A DNA stretch of 64,000 nucleotides from Pogonophryne albipinna (lineage: Eukaryota; Chordata; Actinopteri; Perciformes; Artedidraconidae): NCBI GenBank assembly GCA_028583405.1, contig CM053244.1, positions 620,001 through 684,000 on the forward strand. Reading direction: 5' to 3'. Under the pieces are notes generated by a model. That model saw only the letters and a list, made by a program, of their open reading frames with translations, had not been told where the DNA came from and did no database searches. Positions within the stretch are counted from its first letter, which is position 1, and each line of letters begins with the position of its first letter. Below are positions 1 through 11,608 of this stretch, in pieces. The translations under genes and the position numbers were made by a program.

Positions 1-534
1 AATGTTAATAGGGGACCCAATTATCCCAGTGGTGGCCGCCGGAGCTAACGGAGCCACAGGGGGCTAGCTCCAGCCGGCGTCCCGGAGCTAGCCCACTGCG
101 GCTCCGTTAGGTCTGGGCGGTGGAGTCCGTCTTTTCTTAACGTGTGAATGACAAGCATTAAGAATAACAAAATATAGCTAATTCTCTTGCAGATTGTCTC
201 ATTTGATTATGAATGTAACGTTTATATAGGGGAACTACACTGTTAGCAGTAACTTGGTATGCATGTATTTCATGTTAGCTTAGCTTCTTAGCCTGAGCTA
301 GCTCTGTTTACTTCCAGTTTGGAGGCAGCAGGTCCCGCCTCGGCTCCGCCTCTTTGCCCTTATTTGGAGCAGGCGGGATTAGACTCTGACGTCACAGTCG
401 AGCCGTTAGCAGCCGACTCCGCCTTCTAAGGGCTTCACGGCAACTCTGCAGAATCCTATGGGTGACGTCACGGACACTACGTCCATTTATATATACAGTC
501 TATGGGCTTAACTAACCCAAAACAAACGCGATCT
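1..534. other. pcdh10 last-intron DNA, repeat-derived
   Basis: No coding exon was recognised here. Lying upstream of the pcdh10 terminal exon, it is probably intron. The stretch ending near 505, with a TATA-like run before 'acagtctatggg', looks like the end of a dispersed fish repeat; this is recollection, not a search result. Other pcdh10 exons must lie left of the window. Confidence 0.4.
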
Positions 535-1845
535 CGCTAAACGGTCCTACGACGCTGGTTATCAACTCGGTAACTCAAGCCAGGGTTTCTCTGTCCGGCT
601 GAGAGCACGTTCACGTGAAAGGGGCGGAGTTAGCAACATTTGACCAATCACAAACATGGCCAAGCGTACTTAGAGCGCAGTGTCATACTTCATGAATCAA
701 AAGTAAACTATCTCGTTAGACAAATATGAAGAAGTTAAACTTTAAACATCCATGACTTAAACACTTTATCCAGGATAAAAGCCACATAGCTGCACCTGCA
801 AGGTGAATACAGAACAGCTGGTAAAAAAATGCATACATTAACAGTTTTATGATATCACTGCCCCCCGTCTAAGACACAAGTGGATCTGACTTTAATTACA
901 TTTGACTCGAGTGTTTCGTCAACTTAATGTGTTGCTTAAAATAATACTTCTGCATACAGTATGTGACACTGAGTGTTGTACAGCCAGATACGGCTCAGCT
1001 GACTCAGATAAGGAAATATATGATACATTATGATGTGATATGATGTGTAACGTCTGCACTCACAGTGATGTAATGTTACTCTGATCCGGTTACTGATGTT
1101 GTGGCAGATATTTAATTAAGCTTTCTTAACGCTAATGTTATAATAGTCAGATTGCTCTGAAGATGGGAGGTGATATTCTATTAATGTTCACGTTCACACA
1201 GTCGGTGATTTTTGCTGGCCGTCTTTCCTGCAACGGCAGTTTTTCTGTATTTCCTCTATCCTGTAATACAGTATTTCTCAAACTTTTTCATACCAAGGAC
1301 CACTTAACCAATAAAAAAATACTCGCGGACCACCTAACTCCACAAATATCCAAAAACACATCGTTTTTACAAATCGCCTGAAAATGGTACAAACAAGTGG
1401 CCACATGTGTGATGAAGGTGTTGTGCTGGGCTATATCATGCAATCGAAAGTGAAACTTAAGCTCGCTCCATTGTGGAGATATTCCCGCGAGAGTGCGGAA
1501 AACTTAAATGTATTTATTTATTTCAAATGTGAAATTTTACCAATATACTCACGGACCACTAGGGGGCACTCACGGACCACCAGTGGTCCGCGGACCACAC
1601 TTTGAGAAGCACTGCTGTAATATGACTTGATCGCTTTAAACTCCGCACACTGAGCTCTGATTGGTCAGCAGGCAGTGCTTTCACTGAGTTGATCTCTTAT
1701 CTGGAGCAGGTTTGCCGTTCAGCATAAGTTACCATGGAGATCTACCTCGGTAAGAAGTGAACCAGCGTCGTAGGACCGGAAACCCAGAGTTTACCCTGAA
1801 GTTACCTCGCTAAGCGAAAATCCTGCTTCGTAGTACAGGCCTCTG
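535..1845. mobile_element. Fold-back/MITE-like element with inner inverted repeat
   Basis: Positions 542-560 and 1760-1778 are an exact 19-bp inverted repeat (cggtcctacgacgctggtt and its complement). Further out, the right edge near 1826-1845 reads as a terminal repeat (cctgcttcgtagtacagg). No transposase is present. A separate hAT MITE sits inside at 1269-1614, so this element is the older one. The left boundary is approximate. Confidence 0.5.
1269..1614. mobile_element. hAT-type MITE with perfect 8-bp target duplication
   Basis: A 346-bp non-autonomous element. Its ends are inverted repeats of the form CAG...TTCTCAAA (left cagtatttctcaaac; right complement cagtgcttctcaaag). It is flanked by the direct 8-bp duplication ctgtaata at 1261-1268 and 1615-1622. 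TIR sequence and duplication length are those of hAT elements. Short open frames inside are not genes. Confidence 0.88.
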
Positions 1846-3502
1846 GAGTCACAATGTGGTTAGCCTAGCTTAATAAATACACTGGCAGCAGGGGAAACAG
1901 CTAATCCTGTAAAAATATACCCCCTAAACCTCTAAAGCTTATAATGAATACACTGTACCCCCCTTTTTAAATAAAACATAAACAGTCAAATGTGCTGGAA
2001 CTTAATCTGGGCAAATAGCTTCAGATTGTTTTTTTTATTTTGTATTCTGTCTGATCAAACACAAGATATAAGATGCTCATTAGGGAACTTTAAAGGATTT
2101 AGCAGACTTCTGTTCTCCCTGCTTGGCGTCTGAATGCTAAGCTAGTCTTCCTCCTCAAACTCTAAACTAAAGTAGAATTTGTGTAATTTTGTGAATCAGT
2201 CAGTAAGTCAGCTGAATTGACATTACAGTCAGGCAGGCAGGTTTCACTTAATGTTCTTGTTTCTTCTTCTTTTTTACACTCAAATCATTTGGGTTAAATC
2301 TTTCATTTTTACCCTTTCATCAGCAGGGCAGCCAATCAGCCGGGGCCCGCACTGTTTTCTTCTCTTTCAGTGCACCCAAATGCACTTTTCATCTGCTCTA
2401 AGATGTATAATAAATGTTCCTTTCATGTTAATGAGGGGATAATGAAGTCCCTCAATAGCATAACTGAAAAGCGCTGCACTCCTTTAATGAAGGCTTTAAA
2501 TTGGCATATTTGATTTGTCTAATTTATTCTTCAGAGATTTTCTATTTGAAGATTTAATATTGAAAAGATCGACTTGAAAGGGAAAAATGCAGGGCTTTTA
2601 GAGGAGGAGTAATTCTGAATGGGTAATAGGCATTGATCGGCCTTGCTGAATTGTCTCTGTGGTAAATACATTGGAGGTACTGTAAAAGGCAGCCTCCTGC
2701 AGAGAGCCTTTCAGACTCATTAGTGGCTAGTTCCACCATGTTTCCAGAGACAGCAGCAGAAACACCTGAGGAGAGCAGGCAAGCTTTAGCTCTGCAGCTC
2801 CTTCTTTAACATATTTATAGTTGTTTTTCTTCTAACATGAACATACACGTAAAAAACAAGAAGATACAGGATAATGGCTGTTAATGGGCTTTTAAGCACA
2901 GCGTGGTAGAATAATTTACTCCGTCCATATAAGAAGAATTTGATATGATAGTTGGTCTAAAATCAACAAATATTGAGATCCACTGTTTTCACTAGTCAGA
3001 ATACCTTTATTCGTCCCACAGAGGGGACATTTACAAGGCCTCTGCATTTTACCCATCCTAGTGTCAGGGCTGTGATCATGTACGGCCCCCGGGGAAAAGT
3101 GTAGGGAACGGTGCCTTGCTCAGGGACACCCTTGTAGCACGTGGACTTTCTGGGACTTGAACTGGTGACCTTCTAGTTCCAAAGCCAAGTCCCCAGACTT
3201 TGCCCAGTCCATTTGTTTCCACCTTTTTGGAAATCATGACGAATCCTAGGAGTTCCTTGTCACGAGTTGTCACTTTAAAGGCTCACATACACCTGCATGG
3301 CACATACAAAACATAAACAATTGCTGAACCAACTTAAAGTGTAAATACAGCTGAAACATTTAGACAATTATTGTTTTAGTTGTGTAATTAACCAAAAGTA
3401 CAGACTTTGGGGTTTTTCTTCCTTAAATGTGAGGATGTGTGCTGCTCCCTGAATCACAGCTCAGTATTCTGATTACTTATGATATTTATTCCCTCTCCCC
3501 AG
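1623..3502 (+). other. pcdh10 last intron, 3' part
   Basis: No recognised exon. At 3003-3030 there is a 'tttattcgtcccacagagggg' type tail resembling LINE/SINE 3' ends found in fish genomes. The intron ends with the polypyrimidine run and AG at 3491-3502. Confidence 0.5.
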
Positions 3503-4446
3503 CTATGAGGCTGTGCACAGAAGAGTGCCGTGTGCTGGGTCACTCAGATCAGTGCTGGATGCCCCCCCTGGCCTCCCCCGCCTCGTCCTCTGACTACCGC
3601 AGCAACCTCTACATCCCCGGGGAAGAATCCCACCAAGCATGCGACCCCTCCCAGGAAAAGAGCCCGCAGCCCTGCACCGACACCGGCCCCACCCGGAACC
3701 AAAGCTTCTCCACCTTCGGCAAGGACCTGGGGGGTGAGGAAGACAGAGAAGAGGTGGAGGGGGGGGCTTGTGTGGGCGAGGCCGGAGATGAAGACTTGTG
3801 TGGGACCACCTCTCTGCTGTCGGAGATGAGCAGTGTGTTCCAGCGACTGTTACCCCAGGGGCTGGATTCCTACGTCCAGGTCAACGAGAACCAGAAGGGG
3901 ACTGGTCTCAGCGGGGTGGGGGTACCGATGACTGGATCTTTAGACCGCAGGAGGGGCCATCTTCCTGGCAAGCCCAACCCCTCCGTCCACCAGCAGGGCG
4001 TAGCAGCCTGGGCCGCCAACACCCACTTCCAGAACCCGGGCAGCAGCATTGGGCCATCTGGCCCCCACCAGGGGGGAAGCTACCACACCCTCAAACCCAG
4101 CACCAAGCTCAGCTCCCAGAGCGGCCACAAGGGCACACAGGCCCCCAAAAACAGCCCCCAGAACAGTGGCCACACACCCAAACCCCATAGCAGCCCCCTC
4201 CTCACGGCACTGGTCAGCCCCACTCTGGTGCACCCCTCACCCGCCCCGGTGGCGGTGGCGCTCTGCCCCTCCTCCAAATGGCTCCCGGCCATGGAGGAGA
4301 TCCCGGAGAACTACGAGGAGGACGACTTTGACTCGGGGCGCGGCCCCCTGCAGGGCAGACGCTGCGACAGCAGGCACGAGCTGGTGGACGCCAGCGAGCT
4401 GGTGGCAGAGATCAACAAACTCCTGCAGGACGTCCGGCAGAGCTAG
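3503..4446 (+). CDS. pcdh10: Protocadherin-10, terminal coding exon
   Basis: This exon encodes the C-terminal cytoplasmic tail of protocadherin-10, a delta-2 protocadherin: a single-pass membrane cell-adhesion protein whose tail links to actin regulators. The exon starts after a polypyrimidine/AG acceptor at 3502 in phase 1. Recognisable family motifs are RLCTEECRVLGHSDQCWMPP at the start, SFSTFGKD, LLSEMSSVFQRLLP, QGVAAWAA.THFQNP, SSKWLPAMEEIPENYEEDDF, and the terminal ELVAEINKLLQDVRQS before TAG at 4444-4446. The central third is a Ser/Pro/His/Gln-rich insert longer than I recall for the mammalian protein. The upstream in-frame ATG at 3439 lies in the intron and is not the start. Ectodomain exons are outside the window. 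Whether this is the a or b teleost paralogue cannot be told from the tail alone. Confidence 0.92.
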
Positions 4447-4980
4447 ACTTCCTGTTTCATTCTCATCCTCTTTATTTATTCACCACCCACGTCTGCTTTC
4501 TTTATTTCAGAATGAAAGTGAGGGACGATGGGTGGCAAAAGATGGACAGAAAAAATACCTGCAATTGTCGTTAAAGTTTTAACATTTCTAATGTAATAAC
4601 TGTGTTTTGTGAATGCTAATTATCCCAAAAATGGTTTGTAATTGCTGGTTTGGTACACAATGTACACTATGTGACTGTATTTATCTTTGTATTTTAAAAA
4701 TACATTTGTATACTTATATTTATAAAAAAAAGTGTATATAAACATAACATAAAATTCTATTTTTATATTTATAATGCATGTTGATTACAAAAACGTTGAA
4801 TCAAGACTTTGACATGCGATTTACATTCTACATATTTTAATTGTCTTTTGTATTGTGGTTCTTTTTTATTTATCACTATGATGTGTATACATGAATATAT
4901 TAATGAATTAATGGACATGTGTCTGTGGATTATTCTGGGGATGGGGACAGTACACAAATAAAACACAAACATTACTCGGG
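4447..4980 (+). other. pcdh10: pcdh10 3' UTR
   Basis: AT-rich sequence following the pcdh10 stop codon without recognisable repeats. It ends near a canonical AATAAA at 4957-4962. Longer alternative 3' UTRs are possible, as several A/T-rich hexamers lie around 4690-4760. Confidence 0.6.
4957..4962 (+). terminator. pcdh10: Polyadenylation signal AATAAA for pcdh10
   Basis: AATAAA in a T/G-rich setting about 510 bp after the pcdh10 stop codon, with TG-rich sequence following. It is the best candidate for cleavage and polyadenylation of the transcript; its use is inferred. Confidence 0.5.
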
Positions 4981-5752
4981 TCTGACTGTGGGTCATATTT
5001 TGCTGCGGCACAGGGAGGTTTAACAGTATTTCATGTATTGGATCACCAAAAAGAAAAAGGTTTACCCTTTGGTATCATGATCTTACATGAACAAAAGTTC
5101 ACTCTGAAAGGAGGTCAATTGGGTCTTCATGGATTGTCTCATGTAAACGGAGGTTAGAATGATTCTACACTGTCAGAGAACTTTATTTGGGTCTTTCTTT
5201 AGGCATCAAACAACAATAATTTATATTAGAATGACAGGCTGCAACAACCAAGTGAAAATGAGTTAACATTAAGAAGAAATTAGTGGCTCACAACATACTT
5301 TTAATGGAGGGATCTCATTCCACTGTGTGCATAAGTGTCCGTGTCTCCTGATCACACATACCTATACATACCTGATAGTTGTTCCAAAGTGTGGGACTGA
5401 AACCTCTGGGAGTCAGATTTGAGTTTCTGTCTGAGGATCTGAGAGCTGTTGCTGAAATGATTACATTTAAACCAAAAAACAATTATTTCAAGCTGGCCTT
5501 TGATTAAGAATTATTTATAAGTATATTTATTAATTGTACTAATTTTGTATAATTTATCTAAGTTTGAAAATGATATCCTATGTTATTAGTTTTGTGCCAT
5601 GCATTTTAACTATATTACTGTTTATCATAGCTTTTAATTTAATATTGTGTTTCTATCTAAAATATTTCTATCAATATAATGTCTCATGTGTTTCACTTTT
5701 TCTATCTTACGTCCTGCTAATCAGTCTCATGTGAAGCACTGAACTGCACTAA
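4981..5752. other. Intergenic, nothing recognised
   Basis: AT-rich sequence with no convincing ORF, RNA gene or repeat boundary. Confidence 0.5.
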
Positions 5753-5760
5753 CCTGTGTG

Positions 5761-6304
5761 CAGTGGTATAAAGTAACTACATAGATTTACTAAAGTACTG
5801 TACTTAAGTACAATTTTGAGGGGCTTGTACTTTACTTGAGTATTTCAATTTTGTGATATTTGTACTTTTACCCCTCTACAGTTCAGAGGTAAATGGTGTA
5901 CTTTTCCTCCACTACATGTATTTAATACCTTTAGTTACTTCACAGATCTGGATGAATGATGTGGAATATAATCAAGTGTTAAATCAGACTTTAGTTCCAC
6001 CTGGAGTAAATCCACCAGCTACCCTGCAGTCTACAAAGTCATTCAGACTAGCTGCACCTTCACCAGCTTTGAGAACACTTTCATGATCAATCATTATAAA
6101 ACATATCATATATATTATTCTGGAATGGACCAATCTGCACAACGACTACTTTCACTGTCGCTACTTTCACTATATTTTGATGATAATACTTTTCTACTTT
6201 TACTTGAGGAACATTTTGAATGCAGGACTTTTACTGTGACAGAGTATTCCTACAATGTGGTACTTTTACTTTTATTTATGATCTGAGTACTTCTCCCACC
6301 TCTG
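5761..6304. mobile_element. hAT-like MITE (CAGTGG / CAGAGGTGG ends)
   Basis: A 544-bp element starting cagtggtataaagta and ending in the complement of cagaggtgggagaagta. It is rich in tacttaagtac/cttttacttg motifs typical of a very common fish MITE. Flanks are cctgtgtg (5753-5760) and cctgtatg (6305-6312), an 8-bp duplication with one mismatch. It has no coding capacity. A related fragment occurs near 41522. Confidence 0.75.
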
Positions 6305-6383
6305 CCTGTATGAAGGTGCTGTACAATTACGTTGGTTGACAGATTATTTACGAGTAAAAGCTCCATACATTTTATAAGTGGTT

Positions 6384-6386
6384 TCA

Positions 6387-6417
<31 letters not shown>

Positions 6418-6419
6418 CC
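6384..6419. repeat. Short (CA)n microsatellite
   Basis: About 36 bp of near-perfect CA dinucleotides. Confidence 0.9.
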
Positions 6420-8410
6420 ATATCAGGTCAAACACGATCCAGCGTTCAGGCAAATAGCCATCTTAATTAAAAATACTTATCAGGCCAATTTTATATTTTA
6501 ATGCAATAGTAATGAAACCAAAATGTTGTGTGGGGGTATGACTTTCTTGTGCAGTGTTGCAACATTTAGGCAGTGTTACAACAAACAGCAGTGAACTGAT
6601 TATTCAATCAACAGAAAACTTAAATATCATTAAATTAGATAATAAGGTCATTATTTAAATTATTAATTTATTTAAAGTTGTCACATTGGGCCCTATAAAA
6701 TACTTAAAAATGAATGTATTAACATCATTTTTGTTCAGCTAATTGAATCTTTGTTTAGTGATATATCGCTGATATAATCATGAACTGCAGCCCATGTTGA
6801 GGTGACCTGGTGAGTAGCATACACTGTGATGTTCTCTATCAAACTTAAGTCTATATGAAAACACTGTAGATACATAGAACCTACAGGTTTTACAATGACT
6901 AAACCCAGCACCAGGCTTCACCCTCATGGCCAGATTTGGTTTCTTGTCAGTGTACAATTTGTACAAAATGCTCCTGTTCGTATGAGAAGCATTTCCACAA
7001 AAACAGGATGATTGCTCTCAGCCCAGAGCAGAGAGAGGGTGGGGGTCTCTTAACATCTAGATAATGGGCGACACCTAGAGGTTCCTCTGGTGCACTGACA
7101 GCCAAAGACTCCAGCACTCAGCTCTTCCCTTCCCTCCACCAGCTCCAGCTCACAGAGCCCCCTGCAGGACAGAGCAGTAGCTGCAGGGAGTCTGCAGGGG
7201 ATCACACACACGAGCTGTGAAATATATAGAAAATACATATAGACAAGACAAAAAGTAAATGTATAAAGTGGAGTAAACTTTATTTCCCCTACAGGACAGT
7301 AACATTGCTTTTGTCTCAGAAATAAAGACTATGAAGATAAGTAAGAACAATAAATAAATCATCAACACACCATAAATGTTCAATCAGCCATTAAAGCAAA
7401 CGTTGCTGTTATTGACACAAGACGTGGCAATAATGCTCGTGATTACACATGGTATAACAGATCCCTTAATTACATATTATTTATTTACGAGAGGTTTTTT
7501 TCTCCATCATAGTCTTAATTTCTCGATGGAGGGAGTGTTAACAGATAAGAATATTAAACATTCCTGTATACCCTATATTGAGCATCTGATCTATTGACCT
7601 ACCATTTGACACAGTCAAGTTATCATTTTTAAACCCAATGATGCAGGTTAGCATCTTATTTTTCTAGAAAATTCTGAATGACTCTAAACCCTTTTATTTC
7701 TTGATGATAAATAGTATTGAACAGGCTTGTATATAATGCAACCCTTGTTTTGTGAAAACGGATAATTCAGGAGCTCCATTTAAATTATTCGAAATAAGAT
7801 ACAGAAATAAAAAAGATTGACATTATCAGTCTCATGGAACAGACCAACTATATTACCAGGGTATATGCAGGAATCCTGAAGTCAATTTCAATACCTTTTA
7901 AGACCTTTTTTAAGACCCTTTCCATACATTTTAAGACCTCATCGCAACTTCGAGTTCTAACCGGTTACATTGGCGACACACTTTACCTCACATTGACTAT
8001 ATTGATTGTAAGATAACTAAACAGAGTGCAGACAGACTACTGAAGCCTCCTCTCCACATGAACTTCAACCTCTCTGTGAAGGTCAGGTTTAATGCAGTAT
8101 GCTGCTTTGTTGCTTCTGTACTCTGTGCTCTTTCATTCCAGTAAAACTCCTCAGAAACCATTAGAAACCAGTATTTGACCAATAAACAAAACAATTGACA
8201 AAACTATGAAATATATTAAACTTTGGTGAGCTTCAGCGGGGTAATGCCATATAGGAGCTCCCTCACAAATACCCAGGGGTTAAATTGGGCCGGGGCTGTC
8301 CGGGGCTAAGCCCCGGTGTTGTGCCGTAGGTTGAAACCTTGCCGTAGATTGAAGCCCTGTTCCCGGGGACGCGCAAACGTGACGTCATCGCCTGTATTGA
8401 GCGTTCATCT
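6420..8410. other. Intergenic, only repeat scraps
   Basis: No gene recognised. At about 7895-7945 there is a 'tttttaagacctttt...taagaccc' stretch like a known fish repeat end. At 8274-8350 a 'caggggttaaattgggccggggct' stretch resembles an hAT-type terminus. No matching second ends were found. Confidence 0.4.
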
Positions 8411-9440
8411 AGTTTAATAAGCTTTTTTCTCTCTTTTGAATGATATATTTCCCATCAGATTAAACAGCAAACGGCTGAATAAATAATGTGCATACAATTG
8501 CGAGGAGGCTCGTTTTAAGGACAGTCACAATCTTCGTATTGGAACAAACTTCCGTTTTGAAGTGTATTCCACTCTGTTATGTTCCTCCTTCCTACAGAAC
8601 AGACAATGAAAGGATAATATGTCATTTGTCAGTATAGTCCTATTTCTTAAAACCTTCTCTGTTGTGTAAGTGTCTGATACTTGATAACCACGAATAGTAA
8701 GCAATTATATGACAGTAATGATATAACATATATGATAATGTCAGACAATGTGTTATTTTCAATCAAGCCTAAAAGATAATTTGTTCAAACTGGCTTCACT
8801 CACTTTAATTGCTCCTTTGAATGTAATTTTCCTCTGGTTTCCTACTCAACACATGTTTGTATTGTAATGTTATTTTAAAGTGACATTGAATGTTTTGAAA
8901 GGTGCCCTAAAATAAAGTGTATTATTGATCTTATATCTGTGCCTATATCACACTATTAATGTTCCTTATTTTAGACTAGGTTTTTCCTGGTGTCAATAGG
9001 GAAGATCTGCACTGTTCTCTACATAACATGTTCAGCAGAGCAGGTATTTCTCCTGCCAGATATGGCACCCCCCCTACAACTTTGTCCAGGAAAGTCACAA
9101 CGTCACCAAAATCACACTGGTGTTGGCTGTTCCCCTCTAGTGTGTGCTCACCAAAGCATTTTACTCTGGGCCCAGCAGGTAAAAAATTAAAGAGGGGCTT
9201 CCAAATCCGGCAGAGAAGGTGTTGTTGCTGCCGGATTTGGAACCCCCCCTATATCTTTGTCCAGGTTAGTCATAGACTCACCAAAATCACACAGGTGTTT
9301 ACTCTGGGCCGAGCAGGTGAAAAACTAAAGAGGGGCTTCCAAACCCGGCAGAGCAGACTTTCTATCCTGAGGAAGATTAAGATCTTGTTTTTGCATGCAG
9401 TCCAAGTCATTTCTGCGTTTCTGTGTAATATCTGAATAAA
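8411..9440 (+). repeat. Repeat family 'C', copy 1
   Basis: About 1.0 kb that reappears in inverted orientation at 43580-44732. The segment 8990-9190 is base-for-base the complement of 43949-44149 over long runs. It contains tandem copies of a unit of roughly 125-165 bp carrying 'ctgccggatttgg' and 'tctgggcccagcaggt'. The second unit is internally shortened here compared with copy 2. No coding capacity or clear terminal repeats; class unknown. Boundaries come from where the two copies stop matching. Confidence 0.7.
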
Positions 9441-9660
9441 GTTATCCTTTTTCCAGGCAATGAAAAATCCCTGTTTTTATAAGTTCAAGTGTTTTGAATT
9501 CTTTCAACAGTGCACACGTTCTTTATTACCCTACATGGACACAAAATAAAGGGACATTCTTTTAACCTCACCCAAACATAATTGTTTACATTTGTGGTAT
9601 CTTCTCCATTTCTTCACTTTATTGCAATAGGTTTGTAAATTATAAATAATTAGACCAATA
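9441..9660. other. Short AT-rich spacer
   Basis: Nothing recognised; ends at the TA target site of the next element. Confidence 0.4.
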
Positions 9661-10388
9661 CAGTATTTTTCGTTTGCAAACACACTAAAATTACACATTA
9701 TTTAAAGTGACACTCAAAAAGCAAAACCTCAGCTCAAGTCTCCAAAAATCTAAACACATGTTCAGCTTTGCACTCAATTTTAAATTCAACATGGCACTTT
9801 TGCAACACTGCACGCAGTTCTACAGTTCAGGCAAACAAGTGACATTTTCAAAACACTGCCATTAAAAATCAATAATCAAATACACATGCCAAATGACCAT
9901 AAACACTGAACTGCTTTATTGTTGACTCATCAATCAGGATAAAAGCACTGTAAAAAGACTGTTCATGCCTCTTCTACAGGCAGTGGAAGAGAGGGGAGAT
10001 ATCCTCTGTGATGGTGAGGTGCTGGGGCCACACACAGCTAAGCAAACAATCTTTATAATATATAATTGTGTTTGTATTTTCCTCAAAGTTGGTTTTCTAT
10101 TGACTGTATTAAATAGAAAGCATATTTTAGTTCTGAATTCTCCCCATGCAGAAATAGCCCATAAAGATGATTGTGCTTTAGATTAATTACATCAGTGTGT
10201 AGTTGTTTGGACAAAGTGCTGTGAATGAAGTGTGTGTGTCATTTTGATAAGTGTTTATGTGGTTTTGAGTGCAGTGCTTCATTTTGCAGCACATATGGTG
10301 TGTTGTGCACTTTGTGTGTGTGGTTTTATGAATTGTGTTTAGTGTTTTGACCTGCTCAAAAATGTGTGTAAACAATTTTAAAAAACTG
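9661..10388. mobile_element. Mariner-like non-autonomous element (decayed)
   Basis: Starts directly after a TA with cagtatttttcgtttgcaaac and ends with a decayed form of gtgtgttagcaatcgagaaaaactg near 10388. Its sub-terminal sequence matches that of the better preserved 11609-12817 element (gcaaaac..cagctcaagtctcc on the left; aattgtgtttagtgtt on the right). It carries no intact transposase. Confidence 0.6.
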
Positions 10389-11099
10389 TTAAAAAAATGC
10401 AGATGTCGAAATTAATTAACAACTGTGTAAAAGTACAATTGAACCTCAGTTAAACTTTGTTTGCATTTATATTGAAAACAACCTCGGGCTATCGTAGGGC
10501 CCTTTACGCTCGTATTACGCTACTTTCATCATTATTTGCGTTATACGTAAATAACTTAATGTTGTCGTAATTTCACCTTTACTCATAAACACTTAAAAGA
10601 CGCGCCAGCCGTAATTTCTTGACAGCAAGTACCAGAGTTTGTAGAGGAAAGTTGTGAGCTTTTCACCTAATTTTGCAAGCAGAAATGGATCAAAATGTCG
10701 TTTGCGAAATATTAAAATAGATTACAAAAGGCAAGTATCCCGAGGGTGCCTCGAAAATGCAGAGAAATTTAATCCGACCACGATCCATGAAATATGAAAC
10801 CAAAGGTGAGAAATATACATATAGGCCTACTGTATAATAAACTATTGTTTTGTGTATTGAATAATCGTTTCTTAATTTTGGGTACGGTTTTAGTCAGTGA
10901 TGATTACACTCAGGGCCATCCCTCCCTACAGGCCGATCACGCAGACTGCGAAACACAAATATACTGTTTGAACAAAACGCACCACCATGCATGCATGCAC
11001 AGAGAGAGTTGTGTGAACTAAAATATGCCTCTTTTCAAATACAGTAAATAGAAAGTAAGTTGGAGGTACAAATATAAAGATTTTTTTATTCAAATAAAA
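10389..11099. other. AT-rich spacer between mariner-like copies
   Basis: No ORF or RNA gene recognised. Confidence 0.4.
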
Positions 11100-11586
11100 T
11101 CTTATTTTCATTTGTGGCCTAGCTATGTGTGGCCCCAGCACCTCCTCACCATCACAGAGGATATCTCCCTCTCTTCCACTGCCTGTAGAAGAGGCATGAA
11201 CACAGAGCTGATGCTCATACAGCTCCATGCTGAAAACAACTCCTCAATCACTAAATCTCCATCTAGCTCTTCCTCTCGCTGTTAGTTCTTACATTTAGTC
11301 TTTTTACAGTGCTTACATCCTGATTGATGAGTCAACAATAAAGCAGTTCTGTGTTTATGGTCATTTGGCATGTGCATTTTTTAATTGATTTGTGTGTGTA
11401 GCAATTTTAATGGCAGTGTTTAGAAAGTGGCAAACAAGAGAATATGTGTCTTACTTAGAGAACTGTGTGCAGTGCTTTGCTTAAAGCATTTTTAAGACTT
11501 GAGCTGAGGTTTTGCTCTTTGAGTGTGTCTTTAAATAATGTTGCTGTTTGTGTAATTGTAGTGTGTTAGCAATGGAAAAATAACTG
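11100..11586 (-). mobile_element. Inverted fragment of mariner-like element
   Basis: Complementary to 9661-10050: for example 11155-11200 (tatctccctctcttccactgcc) mirrors 9968-10010, and 11320-11345 mirrors 9915-9940. It ends in gtgtgttagcaatggaaaaataactg followed by TA at 11587. The two copies form a fold-back pair. Confidence 0.6.
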
Positions 11587-11608
11587 TAACAGTACAATCA
11601 CATAATTA

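Noticed and set aside
3530..4582. Overlapping ORFs in other frames of the pcdh10 exon
   Set aside because: The frame with conserved protocadherin-10 motifs and the family C-terminus is the real one; the others are shadows caused by GC-rich codons.
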